A stretch of DNA of 64,000 nt. It comes from Trichinella spiralis. Lineage: Eukaryota > Nematoda > Enoplea > Trichinellida > Trichinellidae. The stretch spans positions 10,716,067 to 10,780,066 of the forward strand of contig CM012954.1 in the NCBI GenBank assembly GCA_000181795.3, given 5' to 3'. Positions 1 to 10,803 of the stretch are shown here, piece after piece. The number at the start of each line of letters is the position of its first letter. Position 1 is the first letter of the stretch. The notes under the pieces are model-generated. The model was not told the DNA's origin, did not search any database, and saw nothing but the letters and a program-made list of their open reading frames with translations. The translations under genes and the position numbers were made by a program.

Positions 1-345
1 TGCATATGCCCTTAGGCTATCCCCCAGGCAATTTATAGCACAATATTTGACCTAAGGGGGTTTTTATGCAAATTTTTAATTGCCTCAGGGTAATATGCAA
101 ATTTTTATATGCCCTGAGGCTACGCCTGGGGCTATGCCTCAGGCAATTTTTTGAAAATTTTGAAATTTTTTGAAATTTAGCCGCAGGCGTCGCCTCAGGC
201 TATGCCTCAGGGCAAATAAAAATTTGCATATTCTCGCAGGCTACGCCGAAAGCATTTTTTTGCACAATATTTGCCTTCAGGGGGATATGCAAATTTTCAT
301 TTGCTTTTAGGCTATGCCCAGGGCATTCCCTCAGGTATTTTTTTC
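1..345. repeat. GC-rich palindromic short repeat block in AT-rich DNA
   Basis: The core GGCTAYGCC recurs at about 118-126, 130-138, 198-206, 239-247 and 310-318. It sits among CCTCAGG/CCTGAGG cores and phrases such as TATGCAAATTTTT. A second phrase (GCACAATATTTG followed by a G-rich tail) occurs near 37 and 261. Spacing is irregular (12 to 71 bp), so this looks like a degenerate interspersed or satellite repeat rather than a clean tandem array. The cores are close to self-complementary. The block runs off the left edge. No coding potential is visible. Confidence 0.7.
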
Positions 346-360
346 GAAAATTTACATAAT

Positions 361-615
361 TCGATACTTACATATTCTCCAATTACCTCACTACTTAACT
401 ACGCTTTCCCGTACTCCATTCAGCGTAGAGTTTCACCTCATACTTACCTTTACCTCTCCGCTACGATATATACTTACCTGCACAACTTACCTTTTCATTT
501 TACTCACCTGCACCCTACGTTATCGTACTTACCTGCAATCCAATTACCTGTACGCAATCACATATATCCGCTTCGACTCTACTTACCTGCATTACTTTGT
601 CCACTTACCTTGATG
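361..615. repeat. Degenerate minisatellite built on TACTTACCTGCA
   Basis: TACTTACCT occurs exactly at 441-449, 471-479, 526-534 and 580-588. One-base variants occur at 484-492, 501-509 and 602-610, and weaker ones near 381 and 543. Intervals run from 13 to 37 bp, so units are irregular. Reverse-complemented, each unit reads CAGGTAAGTA, the consensus 5' splice site. An open frame across the block is a by-product of the repeat. Confidence 0.7.
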
Positions 616-1064
616 CTACGTACCAGTACTTTACGCTATCTCTACTGCTCTAAATGAAGAATTTAATATAAACATGCCATGATTCTAAAATTCAGTTGAA
701 TATAGTTATATACCAAATTACAGCCATATAGAAAGTAAAATTGAAGACGAATAATTATTGAAGATAATAAATACGTTATTCGATGGAGATCATTCAAGAT
801 GCGGCTCTCGTCTTCACAGTTACGCACTAGAACATTAAAGACAATTATCCTACAAAAAATAATGCAATTCTTCCTTACCTTGCGTGACCTTCCTTACATC
901 AGAACCGTATTAAACGCAATTTGAGAGTGCCATCGGCTGCGACTAAAAAATTCATAAATTGCTATCAGGAACAAAATGCTGGGATGTACATCGACATACC
1001 TGTTCTATTCATTTAGCGTATTTCATTGCTGTCATAAACAATATCGAATTCCTTCTTTGTGAAT

Positions 1065-2160
1065 TTGTGATAAGCAAAGGCACACTGGGACGGCTAGGAA
1101 GCGCCTTTACGTCCATGTGAACACGGGTTGCAAACGGTACAAGATTCATGGGATGACGTAATCCACAGCTATTATAAACAAAAACTACTTACTAATTTTT
1201 GTCATATCACATGGGAAGCGCACTGACGAAAGATCTATACGGGCACCAGCGCTACTCGACTGTCTCAACGTAGTCTGCTAGAATTACAATCATTTATTTC
1301 TTTCAAACTCTTATGATAAGTGAAACCACAGTAGTACCAATGATGAACGTCACTGCGTCAACTTCAACTCAGAGGGCCATCAGAAGAAACATCGAATTCG
1401 CTTGATGTTAATGTAATGCTGTCATGGATAAAATGTGTACACTTTACGTATCCAACTGCAATCAGGAGCAAGTTAAATACTTACGGATGTTTGTGATGCC
1501 ACATTTAGAACAAACTGATGTGAACACGACTAAGCACGGTGTCCAGAGCGAAAGTAATTTGAAAACAGTTCAGCTAATGATGTTATATGTTATTATAAAT
1601 ATTCATATTCATATTCAGATACATATTCAAATTCAATCCATGTAACACTCGCATCTTCCAGCTATCTAATTAATCAAAATCAATACTTACTGATGAACGA
1701 TACTATTTGTGAAAAGCAAAGGCACACTGGGACGGCTAGGAAATGCCTTTACGTCCATGCGAACACGGGTTGCAACGGTACAAGCTTTTCATCCACAACT
1801 ATTATAAACAAAAGCTACTCACTAATTTTTGTCATATCACACTGGAAACGCTCTGACAGCAACAAGCACCAATACGTTGTCAGGATTTGTACAAACGCTG
1901 CTCGACTGACTCAGGGAATCTGCTACAATTACAATCCAATCCTTCTTACTTTTATGATAAGTGAAACCACACTATAACAACTGCGAAACGTCACCGCACA
2001 AAAACACTGTACGATCCAACTGCAATCAGGAGCAAATTCAATACTTACTGATGTTTGTGATGCCAAATATTGAACGAAATGATGTGAACATGACGTATCA
2101 CGTTACCCAGAGCAAAAGGAACACCATAAAAACTCAGCTAATGACGTAATCTGTAATTAC
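1065..2160. repeat. ~0.6 kb imperfect direct duplication (two copies)
   Basis: A phrase containing AAAGGCACACTGGGACGGCT occurs near 1076 and again near 1716. A phrase containing CCAACTGCAATCAGGAGCAA occurs near 1452 and near 2016. ATGATAAGTGAAACCACA occurs near 1312 and near 1952. The offsets are 640, 564 and 640 bp, so the copies differ by an indel of roughly 75 bp plus many substitutions. A short ATTCATATTCA-type microsatellite sits at 1602-1640. No recognisable protein is encoded. The block could be an old mobile-element or satellite monomer pair. Confidence 0.65.
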
Positions 2161-5100
2161 AGAAGTTACCTAATTATACCTATATCTAATACGCCTATCG
2201 TCTTGCTATCTAATTAAACAAATTCTACAATTACTGTTTTTTGTCATATGGTTTTTGAACGCTAGGTCATCAACTCCAACAACCACTGTTCAACAGCTTT
2301 TACCAGTCTTTACTGATAATAGATTGCATCTGCACATTTTCAAAATTTTCAAATTGCAAGGCAAATGTAATTTTCAATTCTAAAAAGAATTGAATCAAAG
2401 GCACATAATCTATGATATCATATACATGATAATTTAATATTAATGCTGCAGTTAGAATGAAAGCAATGCGGCGCTAATAGCACTGCAACCTTCAACCTAA
2501 ATTTAACAGAAAAATAAAAGTAAAAAGCAAGGCATATTCATCATGATGCATAGTTACCATATTCAGTAAGTTTTCAGATAGTTTGTTTCACATTCATTGA
2601 TATGAATATCAAATAATGTCAATTCTGAAAGTAAATTATATCACAAAATAAAAAACAAAGAATTCCTTCTTCATCAGCATCTGATGTACCTGAAAGTCAG
2701 CAATAACACCAATAGAAAAGAAACCCGTCAGTTTCCATTCACCATATATGTAAAGTAACATGCATGGCATACCACCACCAAAATATCAAATCCAACTTAC
2801 CAGTTATTCAATATTCATGGATGGTGTTGAAAAGCGGAATTATAGTTGACCACGTGCTAGATTGATAGCATTGCAGTGAACTGAATAACCTAATGTAATC
2901 GAAGTTCTCTGATTAGATGTATAATGCTAAGTAAATTATGCAAATGACTATTTACTTTGCTTCACGAAGAACAACCTAATTTTCCATCAGTAATAGCGCA
3001 GTAAAATAAACATTATGAGCAACATTATGAAACGAGACGATGAAATTTATTACGTTTCTATTTACACACTTCATATTACTACTACGTAATATGGTATTGT
3101 TATGCAAATATTTCCCCTAAAGTTACCTAAAAGGAAATATTATTAACATGAAGCATCGCAGACTACTAAAAATAAACGGAAATGCTATCACTGCGTATTT
3201 ATGCATGTTGTGTAATTTAGTTGCTTGAAAGTACAAGGTGATTCAATAATTTATATTTTAACAATGTTTTTCATCTAATCAAAATTATATGGATAATAAA
3301 AAATAGCTTCCACTGAAAATAGTTTCGAAAATAAAATACGTTTTCAGATTTATGGAAAATTAAACAGTTGACATGAAATTTTATGATGATAACTGCGACA
3401 GAAATTATATAATATACAATTCATCTCAGGACAGAATTTAACAAGTGCGCAGCGTAGACATCATGATGGTAAGCGGCTGCACCAGTGGGCATGCCACTTG
3501 AAAGCTTATTTACTATTAAAATTTTGTTTTAACTAAACTTTTGTTTACACCTTATGATGATTTATAGTAAGACTGGAAACTTGATTGAGCACTGCATCAG
3601 CGCGCCGCATGCAATGTGAGATAATCCTAGATGCAGAAATTAAGTAACTCAACGATTTGCAATGAATTCAAGAAACTTATGCGGGTGACAATTCTGTATT
3701 GGATTTTATGAAAAGAATAAAACAAAAGAATCACGAGTAGCCTGGATTTGGTTATATTGTTAGTCGACAACAATTATGAGAAATTAGATTTATATGAATG
3801 AGATGAAAACAGCTAAGTGCTGTTCATTCAGCTCGAAATAGGGGTTGGGCAGAATTTTCATTTTAATGCGATCTCTGTTCAGCTTAGTATTATTACGAGC
3901 TCAATAATGGGGATCATTAGAAAGGAAAGGAGGGCGGGACAGCATAGCAGGAAGGAATGAGGGAGAAGATGAAGGATGGAGGAGGTGGAAGTTGTCATAT
4001 GCGTTCTTCTACTCAATCTCCACGTATAATATTCAGGCATTGCTTCATTTATCAATACTGACAACATTTATGGGCATTGAGTTATTCTCTCAAAGACAGA
4101 AAATAGGTGCATCTGTATAAGTCAGTGCTATTGGCGGTACAATGACATAATAGAAACTTTAAGGAGTCATTTCATAAATGAAGGGAACGTTACTGCCATT
4201 CTGAAAGTATCAAAGGTGGTAGTATAAAAGTGTTCTCTAGCTAACAGCAGCTTTCTTATGTCATGCTAAAACAATCCTGTGCACGATTTGAGTAGTGACA
4301 AGCATTTAGGGGCGCGAATGTGCGACTGCAGTATCCCGGTGACAGACATTTCCTTTAAACAACTGGGCAAGTATGTTACCTTAGCAATAAACATTACAGT
4401 GGCCAGTAAAGATAATGCGGGAGGGGTTCAACTGCTATGTCAGAGTACTACTTTACAAATGGATTTGTAAGGACTATTGAAAATTATAGCAAAATATACC
4501 ATTAGTACTATTATATAATGGCTTGGCCGTAATAAAGTCTCGAATATTATTTGAACATCATTACTGAAAAACAACGCGCTAGTTTCCATTCAAAAAGACT
4601 AAAATCAAACAACTACGAAAAGCTTAAAAAGCGCGCATGTTTAGTGCAGTGTGCCAAGAGAAAGAAAGAAAACATTGTATGAAAAATAGCAAATATATGA
4701 AAATTCATACCTGTCAGCAGACCTGTCAGAGATAACGTCGAATGTAATGTCGAAGGGATAAAGCAAACGTAGATGCATACATTTTGTAACTGATATTCGT
4801 GATTTCTTCATATTTTTAGTCTAACAATCACAACGTAATTGTTGCAGTGAAGCATCGAAATGGCCAAATAACGCAATGCAGTAAGTAAATAGACCGCCCT
4901 TCAGTAGCGAACATTAATACTATAATGCAGTTCTCTCAATAAACAGAAATTTATATAAGGAACACTGCTACTGCATTTGAATAGCACAAAGTGCACGTAG
5001 CAGAATGCCAACGGCAGTGTTTACCATCACATTAGCATAAAGTTATTCTGCTGACCTAGAAAAGCATGTATGCTTTGAAAACGTATAATAACAATGTAAT

Positions 5101-5490
5101 GAGCCAACACCAAAGATTATAATAATCAAAGCCACTATCTATCACAAATAATATTATGGCGTAAATTAAAGAAGTATAAAATAGTGTCTTACGTAAATGG
5201 GGCTGTACTGGCACGATAATAATATGTCGCAATATTCAGCAAAATTCATTCATTAATTTAAAGGAACTGATTGTTTAGTGAACATTTCAATCAGACTTTG
5301 ATCAACCACTTTGAAAAGAAGAAAAATGAATGCCTATAACAGAAGAATGGCAAAACATAACATTTACTTAAAACACAAGCATAATGAATTGATAATTTAA
5401 TATAATGTACATGCTGGGTTGAAGTACTAAAAATTGTGCATCACGGTTGCCACTTTAGTCAGTGTGGAACCGGCAACATTGTTATCTTAT
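2161..5490. other. Gene-free AT-rich stretch
   Basis: I find no exon, RNA gene or recognised repeat. The only compositional oddity is a purine-only-like run on the plus strand at about 3918-3992 (GGAAAGGAGGGCGGG followed by GGAGGTGGAAG-type sequence). Short open frames here (for example 4279-4470) lack family similarity and splice context. Confidence 0.5.
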
Positions 5491-5836
5491 ATGCATGGAC
5501 AAAATACAGAAGCAAATTATTAAAAATTTATAGATTTTGCCCCCTTACACTTTACATCGTGCACTAATGCACATTCATTTACTGATTCCAATGAAAAATA
5601 TTCTGCAACGGTTTGAAAAAACATCATCAATTTTTCTAAAATAGCAAAAGTTGTTGCATCTGAAAATTCAGACATCGAAGAAGTATCATTTTTGTAGAAT
5701 TCATTTGATTCAATTAAATTTATAAAACATGGTGAAACCTGACGGCACAATTCCTCCTAGTGAATTCGTCATAAAAGTGATGTTGGTGAATTGGGTTGTA
5801 AATGCATGGACAAAATACAGAAGCAAATTATTAAAA
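5491..5836 (-). pseudogene. Possible Tigger/pogo transposase tail relic between 35-bp direct repeats
   Basis: A 35-base sequence starting ATGCATGGACAAAATACAG is repeated at about 5491-5525 and 5802-5836. Between the copies, a minus-strand open frame (5520-5750, 76 codons) contains the stretch ILEKLMMFFQTVAEYFSLES. The pattern of a short amphipathic helix followed by a second helix resembles the C-terminal tail of TcMar-Tigger/pogo transposases. A clearer Tigger-like relic lies at 29754-30862. The resemblance is by eye only; no catalytic DDE domain is present. Alternatively the frame is chance and only the direct repeat is real. Confidence 0.3.
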
Positions 5837-8800
5837 TTTCTACCTCTTGGCTTCATACTCACTGCCAGTGTAAATGAATTACAACTTCAACCTGCAGTGG
5901 AATGAGCATCGTGCCGTCTCTACTGACAATTTCATGAAAGTGCTTATATTCCGATATTTTATTTCCAGCAATAATTCGTTTATAATATATTTATTTGCCT
6001 TTTAATAATTTTAATACCTTAATACACTGCTGCTAAACGTAAGCATGAAATTCAACACAAAATATGTCTTCTGCGTAAAGCATAATGTAGTTATGTCAAA
6101 CTATTATAAATTTAATATCTATTTTGAGATATATTATGATGTCATTCAATTAAAAAATCTAACTTACAAAAATAATTACATTTTCATCATTTGGAAAAAC
6201 TATTTTGAAGAGTTGCATAACGTGATTTGCCATTTTGAATAAAACTGATGACGCTTGTCAGACGCCCTTTCAAAACGTCTTCCATTCTAATGTTGCTGAA
6301 AATCCCCCACCTATAAATATTTGAATTCAACCTCACAAGAAGATTCACAAGTTAAAGCTGCAAAACAAAAAACCGGCAAGACTACGCGTGAAAATTTGCA
6401 TGCAAATTCTGGTTAACAAGTACAACGCTTACTTAAAATTGCATTCAGCAAACCTGACCTTCGCGTCCGTTGATTTGAAATTACGTTAACAGCAATATAT
6501 GAGATACAAGTTCACAATATTTATGATTCTATTGCTCTTCACATGCAGATACTATTGAATAGGCCAAATAAAGCAAATCAAATGAAGTTATAAATTTAGT
6601 TTCAAATCTGATCAAATATGTATCATAACTATCAGGCGTCGCTCGTTAACATGCAAATTTTTATATCAAATTGCCTTGCCTTGAAAATACTGTTTATTAT
6701 ATTTGTGATGTAATTTTGCATTTCTTTAATTTCAATATAGCTAACTGTATCTTGCTACAATGCTTCATTTGAAAATGATCAAAATGATATGACTGTACAA
6801 TTTGTATATGGAGAATTGATATGGAGAAGAATATTTTCACATATGAATTTATTAATAAATATGTGGGAATTGTTTTATTGGATAATATAGTTTTATTTTT
6901 TGCAATTAGAAAATGCATTTCATGTTATGAAATAATTTGAATTAGTGAAAAAATAGAATAAGTTAAAAAAGTAAGGATCATATTTGCAAAAAAAAGTGGA
7001 ATAGAAAATCTGATAGGATTGATTAAAGAAGTGATTGGAGAAAAGTTTACAAGCTTGAATTGATAAACTAGCAGGTGCGTCTTTTGTAGTGAAGTTGAAG
7101 AGAAGTCGATCGAGCACGATAGTTTGCGCTTGCTTGAACAGTGTTGCTGAGAAACATTCTCAAACAGTGGCTCAATTCACGGATTAAGAAAAATATGTTT
7201 ACAGAGGTCAATGCTGATCATTGCTTAGAAGCCGACATCTAGTCAACCAGAAGCTGAGTAGAGTAGAAAAATAATCTTCTCTAGCCGAATCAGGTGAACT
7301 TGTTTGCCCGCCCCATAGGTGATCACTCAGGTCGAGATACTTTTTCGTTTAATTAAATTTAATCCTCTTCTACACGTATCGTCAGAGACAGAAAAACACG
7401 CAGCATTCACATTCAGATACGGACTAATGTACAACTAAATTGTAAAACGTTTGTTCTTGATTAGAAGCAAATTTTTTTTTAAATTTATTCCTTCACATTT
7501 TAAAATTTTACTTGAAAAATTACTTTCATTGTGCACCCACCACTACTACGCTGAATCACTGCTGAAGCAAAAAGCTTACTTATCAATTACGCAGTACAAT
7601 TATTATAAATTGGAAAACAAATCACAGTAATGTTTTTAATAACAGTTGTAGATTTAAATAAATAAATTTTAATTTACAAAATTTTTAGTTTTTTTAAATG
7701 TAACAAATTCTTTAAAATAAATATTTAAAAGTGCAAGAACAGCTTTCATTTTGTTCAAAGCTTATGCTATACTGTATGTGGTGAATGCAATAATACATGG
7801 TGTATTATTATCAACTTATGATGAACAGTACAATAACATAACAAAATTTTTTTGAAAGGAAAAGAGAAATTCATTTACTTGAAAATTTGAAGCGTTGATA
7901 AAACATTGAGAACACAAATACTCTCTTGTAGGTAAAGAAGTAGCACTTTGACAACTTGATCCTGAAATATAAATAAATATCAGTGAGAGATTTGAGGTAC
8001 AATTCACTGAATTAATTTTCTGTTTCTGAACAAATAAAGTAACTTTCTAACAGACTAATAGGGAGAACTGCATGCTAATTAGGTTAACTGTGAAAGTGGT
8101 ACATGTAATTAAAGTAATTACAACGAAATTATGCGAGTTCATAAAGGAGAACAACAATTAGTACAATATGTAAATAACCACCACCACGAGAAGAAAATGT
8201 ATCACTTTCATTTGTTGTTAAAAGTGGGGCAAAAATGTGGCGATATAATTTTGCTAGAATTAATATTTATCAAGAAATATGAACTAGCTGAAATAAATTA
8301 TTCATGGTTGTTTTTTTTACAGCTAAAAAAGAAAAATCCAACTAATAACATCTGTACTCCTCTGCTAACTTTTTTCCATCTCAGTTGACTAGACACTTAA
8401 TTGTCAATTAAATCTTTGCAGATGAAACTAACCGAAAAATTTGCATTCAAAGATATGATCTAAAAAAACATTTCAACGATAATAACCGAATTAGACCCTG
8501 AAACAACAGAATCATTGTCAGTCAATCATCTTTTAACGAGAAGAATAAATACTTTTTACTTATTGTTCTTTTTTCCATTTCTTAATTATACTTCAGCATA
8601 TTTGGGCATGGATTGGTCAAAAAAGGTACTTTGAAGCTGGTGCAATCTGAGAACGCAGCTTGTGACCGCTTGTTTGGCCAACAACAATCCCGCTGTAATG
8701 GTTTAATGAACTTTCGGTCGGCAAGCGCGTCACGGCTGGAATTCTGCACTAACTTGTGCAAAGCAATTCGACCGACCCTGGCAATGACAATGAGCGGTGG

Positions 8801-10211
8801 ACAAACGAGCTCATCACGGTTCCATTATACGTACAATACAATTGATTGTGCGCACCGCATCCGATACTGAACAGCTGCCAATCGCAGCCGAAGTGGGCAG
8901 CAACAAATGTCACGTTACTTGTACAATGAAAAGCAACTAATGGTCAACTTTTTGCATAACCTTTGCCATGAAGCTGATATTGGCGGTCCGAATGGCCGGC
9001 CAACAGGCGGTCGAACAACGGGGAGTCTGTCCACTTGCCATTTTGACCATCGTGCACCTGAAAATTTGGCATCCGTTTTCACGCCCAATAAAACGATGGT
9101 CAAGGGTTCTCAAAATACAAAGCTCAATGTGGCTGCGTAAATCCGTTGAACAAGTAGCACAACCGTACAATAATGTTATTCTATGTTTTCACACCTACTT
9201 TACCAAATCCACTTTTACCCACCAACTTCAAATGTATAGTTTCAATTATTGGGAAACTACATACATACACACACACATATATATATATATACATATACAT
9301 AGAATGAAGGAAAGCCGTGCGAGCACAATTTAAAAGAAACAAAAACTAACAACACAACGAATATACCAATGCAGATTCATTTTAGTTTCATCTGGTTGGC
9401 ATATGAGAGAAGAAAAACAAAAAAAAAATTATACCTGCTTGTTAAAATTCTCAGAAAATAGCTCTTGGATAAACATGCAAGTTTCACAAACCTCAGGCTA
9501 GAAGTTTTAAATAGAATTTCCATGACATGTGAATGAAGTAGACAGCGGCTAACGAGCTTTTTGAATAGCTAGAGGCGATTTGGAAGTTGAAATTTCGTCA
9601 ATGATTTCCAACTTGATTGAGAATTTTTACAAATTCCATTATTCATTCATTCAGTTTTCCCGAACATGACGGAAGTCGGTCTGTGTGTATCAACTACGTT
9701 CAGTATTATTTGTTTGCTCTATTTTATAATATTTGTTGAAGATTTCAACATTCTGAACAAACAAACGTCATCTATCACACCAATCAGTGTTACTTTCATT
9801 TTATTGTTTCTTTTCACAAATTCAACCAACATTCAGAAAAGTGGTGAATCATTCATTCATTCATTCTCTGTTCTTTTATAGATAATTTTCCATTTTCAAA
9901 CATTACATAAATTCTCTACAATAAACAAAATCCCATGAAATGCTTTAAAATGTTATAGTGTTTTATTAAGAAACAAAATTTGCTCGAATTATTACAAGAT
10001 TATCAAATTACAAGACAAGTTTTGCTTTTCCAAATCTTTAATTGATAAATAAATAAATAAATATGAATATGGATATATTCGGATATTTTTCAACGGTAAT
10101 ACAACGGCAAAGTTATACAAAAAAATTGAATTTGTTCAATCACAACAGCATTAACAATTGTAGTTGCTGCTGCTGTTACTATTGTTGTTGTTGTTGAAAA
10201 TAAGATAAAAA
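5837..10211. other. No supported gene; contains one exon-like segment and a GC-richer island
   Basis: Two things stand out. On the minus strand at about 7882-7962, a segment is flanked by a pyrimidine-rich TTATATTTCAG acceptor and a CAA|GTAAAT donor; it encodes about 27 residues with a C-x2-C pair. At 8640-9150 base composition shifts to clearly higher GC (for example GGCCGGCC near 8995), typical here of promoters or exons, but no frame is convincing. The rest is AT-rich with simple repeats such as (CA/TA)n at 9270-9300. Confidence 0.4.
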
Positions 10212-10803
10212 TCATTCAGAACAGCCGGGTTGAGTCACAACACCAGCAAGCGTTTCCAATTTATGTCTGATCTCCTCAGGAACAGTGTAGTGCTTCAAAT
10301 GTGTTCGTACAATGTGATTCAACACTGGCACATCTATAATTAATATATATATGCAAGAAAGAATATACAAACGTATAAAGAAAAAAAATGCAAACTAATG
10401 TAAACATAAATTAGTCTTTCCAACCGTGCAAACAAACAAACACATATACGTACCTTGAACCTGTAACCCATTGTTTAAGAGCTTTTCCAAAATTTTTGCA
10501 TGCAATAAATCAATGTATTGCACAGCATCTTTGAGAACTCTCTCCTGTTGAATGGAATAAAATTGTATTTACTGAAAGTAAATTACAAAAAAAGTCAAAA
10601 AAACAAATCACCTCAGAAACACGACGTCGTCTGTTGACGCGCTTCGATATTAGCTGATCGAGTTTGCACATTTCTGCCTGTCTTACATGATAGTTGCACA
10701 GATTTTTCGAACCACTATTGCACTGGCATCGAAAATATACCTCAACTTCCATTTGCTCTTCTACAGAACACTGGTCGACGGTCATAGTCAAGCTAGCCCG
10801 CAT
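10212..10803 (-). CDS. Id/extramacrochaetae-like helix-loop-helix protein (134 aa)
   Basis: Three exons join in phase: 10803-10612, 10544-10454 and 10333-10212, ending GCSE-stop. In the HLH, helix 1 is CKLDQLISKR, a basic loop NRRRR follows, and helix 2 begins VSEERVLKDAVQYIDLLHAK. Spacing of V-S, L, Y-I and L matches the Id family (KVSKMEILQHVIDYI) position for position. No DNA-binding basic region precedes helix 1; instead there is a Cys/His-containing N-terminus with FRCQCNSGS. Id proteins dimerise with bHLH activators and block DNA binding, acting in the nucleus in cell-fate control; that role is inferred. The first intron falls inside the HLH, just after VSE. The start is the first Met of exon 1. 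It could instead be a divergent bHLH that has lost its basic region. Confidence 0.7.

Noticed and set aside
271-657. 128-codon plus-strand open frame
   Set aside because: Spans the minisatellite; its Leu/Tyr/Pro-rich product is explained by translation of the repeat, with no splice or promoter context.
1424-2149. Open frames over the duplicated ~0.6 kb unit
   Set aside because: The frames are not maintained between the two copies, so there is no evidence for protein-level constraint.
9666-9881. 71-codon hydrophobic frame starting MTEVGLCVSTTF
   Set aside because: Looks like a membrane peptide, but AT-rich sequence yields hydrophobic frames by chance; no promoter, donor or similarity.
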